This document shows positions 5,644 to 11,580 of a stretch of DNA of 11,580 bases, one piece after another (the stretch's first letter is position 1; each line of letters opens with the position of its first letter). This DNA is from Caryophanales bacterium UBA2298. Its GTDB lineage: Bacteria > Bacillota_I > Bacilli_A > Izemoplasmatales > Hujiaoplasmataceae. A model generated the notes under the pieces. It saw only the letters and a list, made by a program, of their open reading frames with translations, was not told the origin of the DNA and searched no databases. The stretch covers positions 166-11,745 of the forward strand of contig DDWA01000025.1 in assembly GCA_002345425.1 (NCBI GenBank). Direction: 5' to 3'. The position numbers were made by a program, and so were the translations under genes.

Positions 5644-6708
5644 TTGAAAACAAATACAGGGATTAGTTTTTTTGAAAAATATTTAACAATTTTCGTGCTT
5701 ATGTGCATGGGTATTGGAGTAATGATTGGTTATTTTATTCCAAGCATACCTAATTTTCTTGGCAAATTTGAAATCGCCAGTGTCAATATTCCAATCGGAA
5801 TATTGATTTGGTTAATGATCTACCCGATGATGCTCAAAATAGATTTTACATCAATAAAAAATGTTGGAAAAAATCCCAAAGGTTTATATGTAACATGGAT
5901 TGTAAATTGGTTGATAAAACCATTCACAATGTTTGGAATTGCCTATCTATTTTTTATGGTTATATTTAAATCAGTCATACCTTTAAATCTAGCTAATGAT
6001 TATTTAGCAGGAGCTGTTTTGTTAGGTGCCGCACCTTGTACAGCAATGGTATTTGTCTGGAGCTCACTTACAAAAGGAAATCCTGCTTATACATTGGTTC
6101 AAGTTGCGACAAACGACTTGATTATCCTTTTGTTGTTCGCTCCGATTGTTGGCTTTTTACTAAATGTTAGTGGTATAAGCGTTCCTTGGTTAACTTTATT
6201 TTTGTCAGTATTTTTATTTGTGGTAATTCCACTGGTTGCGGCTTCATTTACAAGACACATAATTATAAAAAATCAAGGGCTGGAATATTATAATGATAAG
6301 TTTATTCCAAAATTTTCAAAAGTCACAATTAGCGGATTGTTATTAACACTAGTCTTGATATTTTCACTTCAAAGCGAAATTATTATTAGTAATCCTCTTC
6401 ACATTCTATATATAGCAATACCTTTAGTCATTCAAACATTCATGATTTTCTTTATTGCTTATTATGCAGCGAAAAAACTAAAGTTATCACATGATATAGC
6501 TGCACCTGCTGGAATGATTGGCGCAAGTAATTTTTTTGAATTAGCAGTTGCTGTAGCAATAGCGCTATTTCCTTTAAATCCGGGAGTAGCCTTAGCGACT
6601 ATTGTTGGTGTTTTAGTTGAAGTACCAGTAATGTTAACCTTGGTTAAAATCGCCAACAAAACAACTCACTGGTTTAAAAATAATAACGAACAAATAATCG
6701 AGGTTTGA
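5644..6708 (+). CDS. acr3: ACR3-family arsenite efflux permease
   Basis: This permease of about 354 residues and ten helices belongs to the ACR3 group of the BART superfamily and extrudes As(OH)3 using the proton motive force. Diagnostic segments are the second-helix IWLMIYPMMLKIDF, VNWLIKPFTMF, and GAAPCTAMVFVWSSLTKGNP with the essential cysteine (Cys132 from this start), followed by LVQVATNDLIILLLFAPI. The later GASNFFELAVAVAIALF is also conserved. Two starts are possible, GTG 5635 and TTG 5644, giving the same protein except for three residues. TTG 5644 is preferred because AAGGGAAG (5628-5635) is then correctly spaced; for the GTG it is too close. The stop is TGA, which supports the standard code. 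The second CxxC gene begins three bases after the stop. Confidence 0.93.
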   Translation: MKTNTGISFFEKYLTIFVLMCMGIGVMIGYFIPSIPNFLGKFEIASVNIPIGILIWLMIYPMMLKIDFTSIKNVGKNPKGLYVTWIVNWLIKPFTMFGIAYLFFMVIFKSVIPLNLANDYLAGAVLLGAAPCTAMVFVWSSLTKGNPAYTLVQVATNDLIILLLFAPIVGFLLNVSGISVPWLTLFLSVFLFVVIPLVAASFTRHIIIKNQGLEYYNDKFIPKFSKVTISGLLLTLVLIFSLQSEIIISNPLHILYIAIPLVIQTFMIFFIAYYAAKKLKLSHDIAAPAGMIGASNFFELAVAVAIALFPLNPGVALATIVGVLVEVPVMLTLVKIANKTTHWFKNNNEQIIEV

Positions 6709-6711
6709 TAA

Positions 6712-6951
6712 ATGGAAATTAAAATCTTAGGACCAGGTTGTCCCAAATGTAAAGTAATGTATTCGCAAGTCCAAAAAGTTTTGAAAAAATTATCGATTGA
6801 AAATGTTCAAGTAATCAAAGTTGAGGATATTCAAGAAATTGCCAAGTACAACATTCTTAACACTCCAGCCTTATTAATAGACGGCAAAGTAAAAATTTCC
6901 GGAAGAATTGGTTCTACTAATGAAATAATGAAATTACTTTCGGATTATTAA
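6712..6951 (+). CDS. Small thioredoxin-fold CxxC protein (TM0996/MTH895 type), copy 2
   Basis: This 79-residue paralogue of the protein at 5359 has IKILGPGCPKC at the start (active Cys10 and Cys13), the cis-proline segment LNTPALLIDGK, and a closing GRIGSTNEIMKLL helix. The two copies share fold, length and motif positions but differ at many residues between them, so this is an old duplication or separate recruitment rather than a recent copy. It starts three bases after the acr3 stop, with CGAGG eight bases before its ATG inside acr3, implying tight co-expression with the efflux pump. It is cytoplasmic. A role as electron or thiol donor in arsenic handling is inferred from position. Confidence 0.9.
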   Translation: MEIKILGPGCPKCKVMYSQVQKVLKKLSIENVQVIKVEDIQEIAKYNILNTPALLIDGKVKISGRIGSTNEIMKLLSDY

Positions 6952-6972
6952 TAAAGATTGAGTTAATTATAG

Positions 6973-7707
6973 ATGAAAATTATAATATTGCCAAGTAAAA
7001 CTCAAAACACCACTTCCACTATAGATGGTGATTCTGTGTCTGATTTATCTAAAAAGAGTCAATCTCTTTTTTTAAAACTTAAATCACTCACTAAAAATAA
7101 TTTAAGTAAAGCGCTCAATATAAAGAAAAATCTTCTTGATGAGATTTTCAATCTATATCAAAAAGATTTTTTGCTTATGCCAAAGTGCAATGCAATTAAC
7201 TGTTATAAAGGAGTTGTTTTTGAACAACTAGACATCGCCAGTTATAATCTTAAAGATTTTGATTATCTAAATAAACATCTTATCATTTTATCGGCAATGT
7301 ACGGAGTTCTAGAACCCGAAAACATCATTTATCCTTATCGCCTTGATATGAATAACAAAATACTCAACGTTAATTTATATAAGTACTGGCAAGAAGAAAT
7401 CGATCATCATTTTAAAGATGAATCAATTATCATCAATTTAGCTTCTGATGAATACAGTAAAATGCTCAAAAATCAGAAAGATAAGATTATTAATATTGAG
7501 TTTGTTGAAGGAAATAAAACTAATTATAAAAAAACAAATAGTCATAACTCAAAAAAAGCTCGAGGGATGATGTTGAACTATATGATTAAAAACCAGATTG
7601 GAAATTTAGAAGAACTTCAAAAATATAATTTATCAGAATATCAATATGATAAAGAAGTATCTAATAATAAAACTTTAAGATTTCTAAAAATAACTGATAC
7701 TATCTAG
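6973..7707 (+). CDS. yaaA: YaaA family protein (DUF328/UPF0246), peroxide stress
   Basis: This 244-residue protein is close to the family's usual 250. Conserved blocks are present in order: YKGVVFEQLD (residues 78-87), LSAMYGVLEPENIIYPYRLDM (106-126), INLASDEYSKML (154-165) and NSHNSKKARGMMLNYMIKN (189-207). In E. coli YaaA lowers free intracellular iron under hydrogen peroxide stress and so limits Fenton damage; the fold is linked to DNA binding. It starts 21 bases after the second CxxC gene with only a weak ribosome binding site (GATTGAG) and no terminator or promoter between, so it is likely the last gene of the ars transcript. Arsenite provokes oxidative stress, so the placement makes sense but is unusual. 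Confidence 0.9.
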   Translation: MKIIILPSKTQNTTSTIDGDSVSDLSKKSQSLFLKLKSLTKNNLSKALNIKKNLLDEIFNLYQKDFLLMPKCNAINCYKGVVFEQLDIASYNLKDFDYLNKHLIILSAMYGVLEPENIIYPYRLDMNNKILNVNLYKYWQEEIDHHFKDESIIINLASDEYSKMLKNQKDKIINIEFVEGNKTNYKKTNSHNSKKARGMMLNYMIKNQIGNLEELQKYNLSEYQYDKEVSNNKTLRFLKITDTI

Positions 7708-7724
7708 AAACCTCACCTATTCTT

Positions 7725-7733
7725 TGATACAAT
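7725..7733 (+). promoter_or_regulatory. Extended -10 promoter before the GNAT gene
   Basis: TGA followed by TACAAT (7728-7733) forms an extended -10 element; no good -35 is seen 17 bases upstream. It lies directly after the yaaA stop and 32 bases before the GNAT start, so the GNAT gene can be transcribed independently of the ars operon. Confidence 0.5.
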
Positions 7734-7765
7734 AGATTCCATAGAAAAACCACTGAGGTAAAACA

Positions 7766-8071
7766 ATGATTAGAGTTTTACATGAACAAGATCGTTCTAA
7801 GGTACTAAATTATCTTTATCAAGAGTCAACATATAATATTTTTCCAATAGGTGATATTGAAACTTTTGGTTTTGACAAAGATTTTCAACGTGTTTATGCT
7901 GAAATAGATGATCTCGGCAATTATTTAAGTGTCTTTTTAAGATATCGTGAAAACGCAATTTATTATTCTCATAAACTACATTTTAATAAGCAATATTTAG
8001 AAATATTCAAAAAAGATTCTTTTAATTTTTTAAGTGGAAAAGCTGAGTTACTAAATATACTAGAGTCTTAG
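7766..8071 (+). pseudogene. GNAT N-acetyltransferase, N-terminal part only
   Basis: The 101-residue product starts at ATG 7766 behind GAGGT (7754-7758). It begins like a GNAT-family protein of low-GC bacteria (MIRVLHEQDRSKVLNYL, then YNIFPIGDIETFGF, then FLRYRENAIYYSH). From memory, relatives run well past 200 residues and carry the acetyl-CoA-binding GNAT core in the C-terminal half. That half is missing: the frame stops at TAG 8069, and the roughly 100 bases before the minus-strand gene contain only short frames with stops. Cys and catalytic motifs cannot be judged. It is most likely a truncated, non-functional gene, though a short stand-alone protein cannot be excluded. Confidence 0.65.
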
Positions 8072-8174
8072 TTGTTGAAATGGTAAAATTCAAGCCGTTT
8101 TCAATTAAAGATGTTAAAGTGTAGCTGGCATATGAAGATAGTTTTTGTTCTTGATTTAACAAGCATTTATCTAA

Positions 8175-8731
8175 TCAGCTTACAAATAATATATTACTAT
8201 TTTTGTTATGATAAAGATGGATTTTATTAACTAATAAGGCAATCATCACACCGATTATAGTTGAAGAAATTCTTTCAATTCCAAAAACTAATACAGGCAG
8301 ATTATTTCTTAAGGAAATTGTGATACTTAGATAAGTTAAAATTGCCACAAATATTAAATCATGTTGCTTAAACATTACCATTACATAAATTAAAAGAACC
8401 AAAAAAACAGATATCAAAGTATAAAGTGTCAAAAAATGAAAGTTATAACTTAAGTTATTAACTATAACATTCATTAAAACTGCCTCATAAACAAAAACAA
8501 TAAGCATTCCAAAAGATCCTCCAAACAAGGAGCCAAAAGCTCTGACTCTCGCTTGATAGAAAGATTTAGCATTCTCTCTTTGCATCGAATAAGCAGCTGC
8601 TATTCCGGCAAAAAATGGTGAATACCAGACTTGAGCAAAGTCTAGTGATTGATGTGTAAAAGCAAATATAAAAACATTGTTAACATTACAGCTACAGCTG
8701 TTTTAATAGTTCTTAAGCCGATTCTTGGCAC
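8175..8731 (-). pseudogene. FUSC/aromatic acid exporter-like membrane protein, frameshifted
   Basis: On the minus strand a GTG at 8731, behind GGAGG (8736-8740), opens a frame VPRIGLRTIKTAVAVMLTMF that stops at TAG 8644-8642 after 29 codons. In another frame the protein continues through DFAQVWYSPFFAGIAAAYSM and on to TGA at 8177-8175. Together they make about 185 residues with an N-terminal half typical of short FUSC/ArAE proteins (helix, YSPFFAGIAAAYSMQ, then QARVRAFGSLFGG) and about five helices. The junction lies around 8641-8660 and fits loss of one base. It is either a decayed gene or a sequencing error. The longest intact piece, 8585-8175, lacks the first helix and has no ribosome binding site. 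It faces the GNAT gene tail to tail. Confidence 0.75.
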
Positions 8732-8749
8732 TTTTCCTCCAAAGGAAAA
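8732..8749 (-). promoter_or_regulatory. Inverted repeat around the FUSC ribosome binding site
   Basis: TTTTCC and GGAAAA form a 6-bp inverted repeat with a six-base loop that includes part of the minus-strand GGAGG. In that transcript the hairpin would bury the ribosome binding site just before the GTG start. The stem is short and may be chance. Confidence 0.3.
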
Positions 8750-8781
8750 ACAGAAAAATTTCTTTTGTATTTTTTACCTAA

Positions 8782-8790
8782 TTTATAGCA
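8782..8790 (-). promoter_or_regulatory. Extended -10 promoter for the FUSC-like gene
   Basis: On the minus strand TGC followed by TATAAA forms an extended -10 about 50 bases upstream of the GTG start at 8731. No strong -35 is visible. Confidence 0.45.
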
Positions 8791-8842
8791 TATCACAAAA
8801 ACATAGCTTTACAAGAGTAATTGTTTTTAAGAAAACATTTTT

Positions 8843-8870
8843 TTGAATTATTGATTAAAACTAATATAAT
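8843..8870 (+). promoter_or_regulatory. Promoter for the small membrane protein at 9013
   Basis: TTGAAT (8843-8848) and a perfect TATAAT (8865-8870) are 16 bases apart. Transcription would start near 8877, leaving an unusually long leader of about 135 bases before the start codon. Confidence 0.6.
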
Positions 8871-8941
8871 TAAGTGTTTAAATCTCAAATATTTAAGGAC
8901 TTATTGATAATGAATTAAATAAGGTTTATGATATTTTATAT

Positions 8942-9001
8942 CCTAGCTATAGGTTAATCGGGATGAAAGAAACTTGTGCTTATCCCCTCTTGTGAAAGGA
9001 G
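8942..9001 (+). promoter_or_regulatory. Possible structured 5' leader burying the ribosome binding site
   Basis: Three helices can be drawn: CCTA/TAGG (8942-8953), GGGAT (8960-8964) with ATCCC (8982-8986), and CTCTT (8987-8991) with AAGGAG (8997-9001 paired). The last would hold the ribosome binding site in a hairpin with a GTGAA loop, stacked directly on the second helix. I do not recognise a known riboswitch class. The pairing is read by eye and the helices are short. Confidence 0.35.
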
Positions 9002-9012
9002 TCTTAATAACT

Positions 9013-9384
9013 GTGTTTAAGCAAAGAAGCAATATATTGTTTATAACTGTAATTTTAGGGCTTGCTTATTGTATATATTTGGTAAGTTCATTTAATGAAT
9101 TAAATAATCAAGATACAACAGGTGATGATTTCTTTATTGCAATATTAACAATACTTGTGATACCCCATTTAGTTGTGACGGCTTTAGCTACCTTGTTAAT
9201 TTTTTTAAGTTTCATTTTTAAGAATCCTGGTTTAGCACTTGCTAGTACTATTTTATACTTACTAGCTGCAATCTTATTCATACTTTATGCAATATTTTTA
9301 TTACCTGTTATTATCTTTGGATTTATCGGATATCGAAATCAAAAGAAGATATCACATCAACAAATTCAAAATTCAACAATTTAG
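9013..9384 (+). CDS. Small four-helix membrane protein, unknown function
   Basis: The 123-residue protein starts at GTG 9013, with AAGGAG at 8996-9001 eleven bases upstream; the frame is open further up to a TTG at 8974, but no binding site supports that. Hydrophobic segments lie at about residues 7-26, 40-68, 72-94 and 95-107, with a short acidic loop (NNQDTTGDD) after the first. The tail is charged (YRNQKKISHQQ). It resembles small hypothetical membrane proteins common in Gram-positive bacteria that end in a GFxGYxxxKK-like segment, but no function is known to me. It has its own promoter and a long leader and is followed by the inverted repeat at 9418-9497. Confidence 0.7.
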   Translation: MFKQRSNILFITVILGLAYCIYLVSSFNELNNQDTTGDDFFIAILTILVIPHLVVTALATLLIFLSFIFKNPGLALASTILYLLAAILFILYAIFLLPVIIFGFIGYRNQKKISHQQIQNSTI

Positions 9385-9417
9385 AATCAAATATTCGTTG
9401 AAAAACTCTATAAAAAT

Positions 9418-9497
9418 GACCAATTTAATTTGACGCCTTGACATAAAGTTTAAGGATTTATATACTAAACTTAGGCTTAAAAAGAATTGGTCTTTTT
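9418..9497 (+). terminator. Long inverted repeat with T tract, probable terminator
   Basis: GACCAATT (9418-9425) pairs with AATTGGTC (9485-9492), followed by five T. Inside, GCCT (9435-9438) pairs with AGGC (9473-9476), and AAGTTTA (9446-9452) with TAAACTT (9466-9472). It could end transcripts from the gene at 9013. The same segment holds a promoter for the next genes, so its role may be mixed. Confidence 0.5.
9438..9466 (+). promoter_or_regulatory. Strong sigma-A promoter for the 9530-11580 genes
   Basis: TTGACA (9438-9443) and TATACT (9461-9466) are separated by exactly 17 bases. The inverted arms AAGTTTA (9446-9452) and TAAACTT (9466-9472) lie in the spacer and just after the -10, where a repressor site could sit. 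Transcription would start near 9473. Confidence 0.8.
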
Positions 9498-9529
9498 ATT
9501 TTATGTACTAGAAGAAGGGGTTGATTTGA

Positions 9530-9634
9530 TTGAAGAAAAAATATGGAGTGATTATACTTTTTATTTTGTTGCTTATATTTTGGTTTAGCTTATCTTTTAA
9601 TGCGCAACCTTTGTCGGGTAATGTATGGAGATAG
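9530..9634 (+). CDS. 34-residue membrane peptide, possible VanZ-like N-terminal remnant
   Basis: A TTG at 9530, behind AAGGGG about eight bases upstream, opens 34 codons: KKK, then one hydrophobic helix (residues 6-23), then NAQPLSGNVWR and a stop. The first helix followed by a QPxSG-like turn recalls the N terminus of VanZ-family proteins, which are several times longer, so it may be a truncated remnant. It may equally be a genuine small membrane peptide, since it sits directly behind a strong promoter. No VanZ continuation is found in other frames. The next gene starts seven bases after the stop. Confidence 0.45.
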   Translation: MKKKYGVIILFILLLIFWFSLSFNAQPLSGNVWR

Positions 9635-9641
9635 ATGTCTT

Positions 9642-9836
9642 ATGGATAAAGATGATTACGGTAAACTATCAGAAAAAGATGTTGAAAAAATTGGTTTCAT
9701 TGATCGTTTTATAATAACAACTAATGTTGTAAATAAACGGTATGAGCAAAGTATCATAAGAAGCGATGCATTAATTTACACTTTCTTTATTACTTTGATT
9801 TTAGTTATAATGTTAGTTACAAAACATTTACTGTAG
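9642..9836 (+). CDS. Small tail-anchored membrane protein, unknown function
   Basis: ATG 9642 is chosen because GGAG lies 11 bases upstream; in-frame ATGs at 9600 and 9621 lie inside the preceding reading frame without a better site. The 64-residue product has a charged N-terminal half (MDKDDYGKLSEKDVEKIGF), a middle RFIITTNVVNKRYEQSIIRSD, and one C-terminal helix of about 20 residues ending in KHLL, so most of it should stay in the cytoplasm. The family is not recognised. It is packed between the 34-residue peptide (seven bases) and the P-loop protein (nine bases), which supports a real operon member. Confidence 0.5.
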   Translation: MDKDDYGKLSEKDVEKIGFIDRFIITTNVVNKRYEQSIIRSDALIYTFFITLILVIMLVTKHLL

Positions 9837-9845
9837 GAGTTAGTT

Positions 9846-10349
9846 ATGCGTATACAAATTAATGGGTTCAGCGGTTCTGGAAAATCAACTTTAGCAAAAA
9901 AATTATCGGATTACTATAATTTACCTTTACTTCACATGGATACAGTCCGGTTTTTTGGCGATTGGCAATCAAAAACTATTGAAGAACAAACCTCACTGAC
10001 AAGGGAGTTTTTAAAAGAAAATAAAGAATGGGTAATTGATGGAAATTATTCAAGAGTCGCACCTGAAAGATTTTCCATGAGTGATATGACAATTTATCTT
10101 AAATATAACCGTTTTTATTGTTATTACAAATGCTTGATGAGATATTTTGCTCATCGTGGAAAAACTAGAGATTCTTTAGGTTGTCTTGAAAAGTTCGATT
10201 TAGAATTTCAATGGTGGATTTTATTTAAAGGTCGAACCAAAAGAATTCGACGACAACACCAAAAGAATTTAGAAGCAACTCCGGGAGAAAAATATGTTTT
10301 CAAAAACAAAAGGCAACTCACAAAATTTTTAAATAATATATTTAAATAA
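9846..10349 (+). CDS. P-loop nucleotide kinase-like protein (FlaR/topology modulation type)
   Basis: This is a 167-residue P-loop NTPase. The Walker A GFSGSGKST occupies residues 7-15; a second-strand motif LLHMDTVRF with the aspartate at the base-binding position, EEWVIDGNYSR-like ENKEWVIDGNYSRV and SDMTIYLKYNR follow, which are the hallmarks of the proteins annotated as topology modulation protein or FlaR and related to adenylate kinase. The lid region is basic (HRGKTRDS, then KGRTKRIRRQHQK). The substrate is unknown; the name reflects annotation history rather than a proven DNA role. It begins nine bases after the preceding stop, with AGGAG (9835-9839) overlapping that stop codon. Confidence 0.85.
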   Translation: MRIQINGFSGSGKSTLAKKLSDYYNLPLLHMDTVRFFGDWQSKTIEEQTSLTREFLKENKEWVIDGNYSRVAPERFSMSDMTIYLKYNRFYCYYKCLMRYFAHRGKTRDSLGCLEKFDLEFQWWILFKGRTKRIRRQHQKNLEATPGEKYVFKNKRQLTKFLNNIFK

Positions 10350-10358
10350 GGAGAGATT

Positions 10359-11580
10359 ATGGAAGATATAGTTTTGATAAGCGTTTTTGGATTATTAACA
10401 ATCAACATTGGGTTTCGTTTGTTTCTTTCAATTTTAAATTATAAGCATAGAAATAAAGCAATTCCCGAAGAATTAAAAGATGTCTATGATGAAGAAAAAT
10501 ATAATAATTGGAAGAACTATTATTTAGAGAATTTTAAGTTATCTTTAATTGATAATTTGCTTGATTTTTTTGTTCTGGTTCTTTTATTAGCTACAGGCAT
10601 TTTTAAAACATTTAATAATTGGGCAGTGAACTTAACCGATAATTTAGCCTTTCAAGCTTTGATTATGATAGGTTTTTACTTTATCATAACTTATACAATC
10701 GGTTTATATTTTTCATATTACACAGTATTTAAGATTGAAGAGAAGTATGGATTCAACAAAATGACTAAAAAGTTATTTGTTATCGACAAAATTAAAGGTC
10801 TTTTGTTCACGATAATTCTGGGTGGAGGAGCTATTTACGGAATTGTTGCCCTTTTCCTTTCAGCAGGTGATTTATTCTTTATAATTGCTTGGTCTAGCAT
10901 TACGATAATTATGATATTTATTAATCTTAGTTATACAAAATTGATTGTACCGATATTTAATAAACTTAGACCTTTGGAAGATTCTTCTCTTAAAACAAAA
11001 ATATTTGCTTTTGCTGAATCGGTTGGTTATGAAATCAGTAAAATAAGTGTGATAGATGCCTCTAAACGCTCAACTAAACTAAATGCCTATTTTTCAGGGT
11101 TTGGTAAAACCAAAAGAATTGTACTCTATGATACATTAATTGAAAAGAGCACTGAAGAAGAAATAGTAGCGGTTTTAGCTCATGAAATTGGGCACAACAA
11201 ACATAAACACATTATATTTAATCTCTTGCAAACAGTTATCATGATTTCTATTTACATTTTAGGCTTAATGGTCTTTTTGAAACAGGAAATTTTCAGTTTA
11301 GCGTTTGGCTTTACGCAAATAAGTTATGGGTTTAACATATTGATATATTTAGTGTTACTATCTCCAATTTTAATGGTTATTAATTTGTTGCTAAGTTATA
11401 TTTCCAGGAAATTCGAATATCAAGCTGATCACTTTGCCGCTATAAATTATTCAGAAGAGCATTTGATTAGTGCACTAAAAGTTCTCCATAGAGAAAACTT
11501 TTCTAATTTAACACCACATCCTTTATATGTTAAGTTTTATTATTCTCATCCACCTCTTTATGAAAGAATTTTTAATATTA
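10359..11580 (+). CDS. M48-family membrane metalloprotease (Ste24/CAAX protease type), 3' end outside window
   Basis: The frame opens at ATG 10359 behind AAGGAGAG (10348-10354), nine bases after the preceding gene, and is open for 407 codons to the window edge. The zinc motif HEIGH lies at residues 275-279, and the third ligand and its context, FEYQADHFAA with Glu353, about 74 residues later, as in Ste24-type M48 enzymes. Several helices precede the motif and two lie between it and Glu353. The segment EKYGFNKM at about residue 130 and the final HPPLYERI, here SHPPLYERIFNI, are also typical. These enzymes cleave proteins within or beside the membrane; no prenylation is expected in bacteria, and the substrate is unknown. 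Only a few residues appear to be missing. Confidence 0.93.
   Translation, partial: MEDIVLISVFGLLTINIGFRLFLSILNYKHRNKAIPEELKDVYDEEKYNNWKNYYLENFKLSLIDNLLDFFVLVLLLATGIFKTFNNWAVNLTDNLAFQALIMIGFYFIITYTIGLYFSYYTVFKIEEKYGFNKMTKKLFVIDKIKGLLFTIILGGGAIYGIVALFLSAGDLFFIIAWSSITIIMIFINLSYTKLIVPIFNKLRPLEDSSLKTKIFAFAESVGYEISKISVIDASKRSTKLNAYFSGFGKTKRIVLYDTLIEKSTEEEIVAVLAHEIGHNKHKHIIFNLLQTVIMISIYILGLMVFLKQEIFSLAFGFTQISYGFNILIYLVLLSPILMVINLLLSYISRKFEYQADHFAAINYSEEHLISALKVLHRENFSNLTPHPLYVKFYYSHPPLYERIFNI

Noticed and set aside
8649..8846. Plus-strand 65-residue reading frame
   Set aside because: It is antisense to the start of the FUSC-like gene, has no ribosome binding site, and its protein looks like no family.
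1..11580. Alternative genetic code with TGA as tryptophan
   Set aside because: Tryptophans in conserved motifs are TGG, and TGA ends full-length genes such as acr3 at a sensible position.
1..11580. CRISPR array, insertion sequence or transposase
   Set aside because: No regularly spaced repeats and no transposase or integrase motifs were found in any frame examined.

Overview
The window is about 11.6 kb of very AT-rich DNA. It suggests a low-GC Gram-positive or wall-less relative of the Acholeplasma/Izemoplasma or Bacilli/Erysipelotrichia type. Tryptophan is always TGG, and TGA ends genes such as the ACR3 gene, so the standard code is used and Mycoplasma or Spiroplasma is unlikely. Start sites mostly have strong AGGAG-type ribosome binding sites, and promoters are classical TTGACA/TATAAT or extended -10. 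The taxon is an inference from composition and gene content.

Positions 1-1545: the window opens inside the 3' end of a tRNA gene (end of the T-arm, acceptor strand, CCA) followed by its terminator. A near-identical 58-base copy lies exactly 1485 bases downstream, where the T-loop is degenerate and no tRNA body precedes it. Between the copies is one AAA ATPase/DUF4143 gene, broken by a single-base frameshift inside the P-loop. This looks like an attachment-site scar or a small duplication at a tRNA 3' end. 1546-3942: a small four-helix membrane protein, a hairpin terminator, an EamA-type drug/metabolite transporter with a small membrane protein behind it, and a second terminator.

3963-7707: the coherent core is an arsenic-resistance operon. 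A perfect sigma-A promoter overlaps a perfect 14-bp inverted-repeat operator. Then come arsR, a COG0701/ArsP-type permease, a small CxxC thioredoxin-fold protein, an ACR3 arsenite efflux permease, a second small CxxC protein, and yaaA (peroxide/iron stress). Each transporter is followed by its own redox protein, and no arsenate reductase is seen. The inferred logic is that ArsR senses As(III), the two permeases export arsenic species, the CxxC proteins provide reducing or thiol-exchange function, and YaaA limits secondary oxidative damage.

7725-9384: a region of apparent decay, with a GNAT acetyltransferase that looks cut short after its N-terminal part, then on the minus strand a FUSC/aromatic-acid-exporter-like gene with a frameshift. 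A small four-helix membrane protein follows, whose leader may fold over its ribosome binding site. 9385-11580: a strong promoter embedded in a long inverted repeat, a 34-residue membrane peptide that may be a VanZ-like remnant, a 64-residue tail-anchored protein, a P-loop nucleotide kinase-like (FlaR/topology-modulation type) protein, and the start of an M48 Ste24-like membrane metalloprotease that runs off the window. The last four are closely spaced and probably form one operon.
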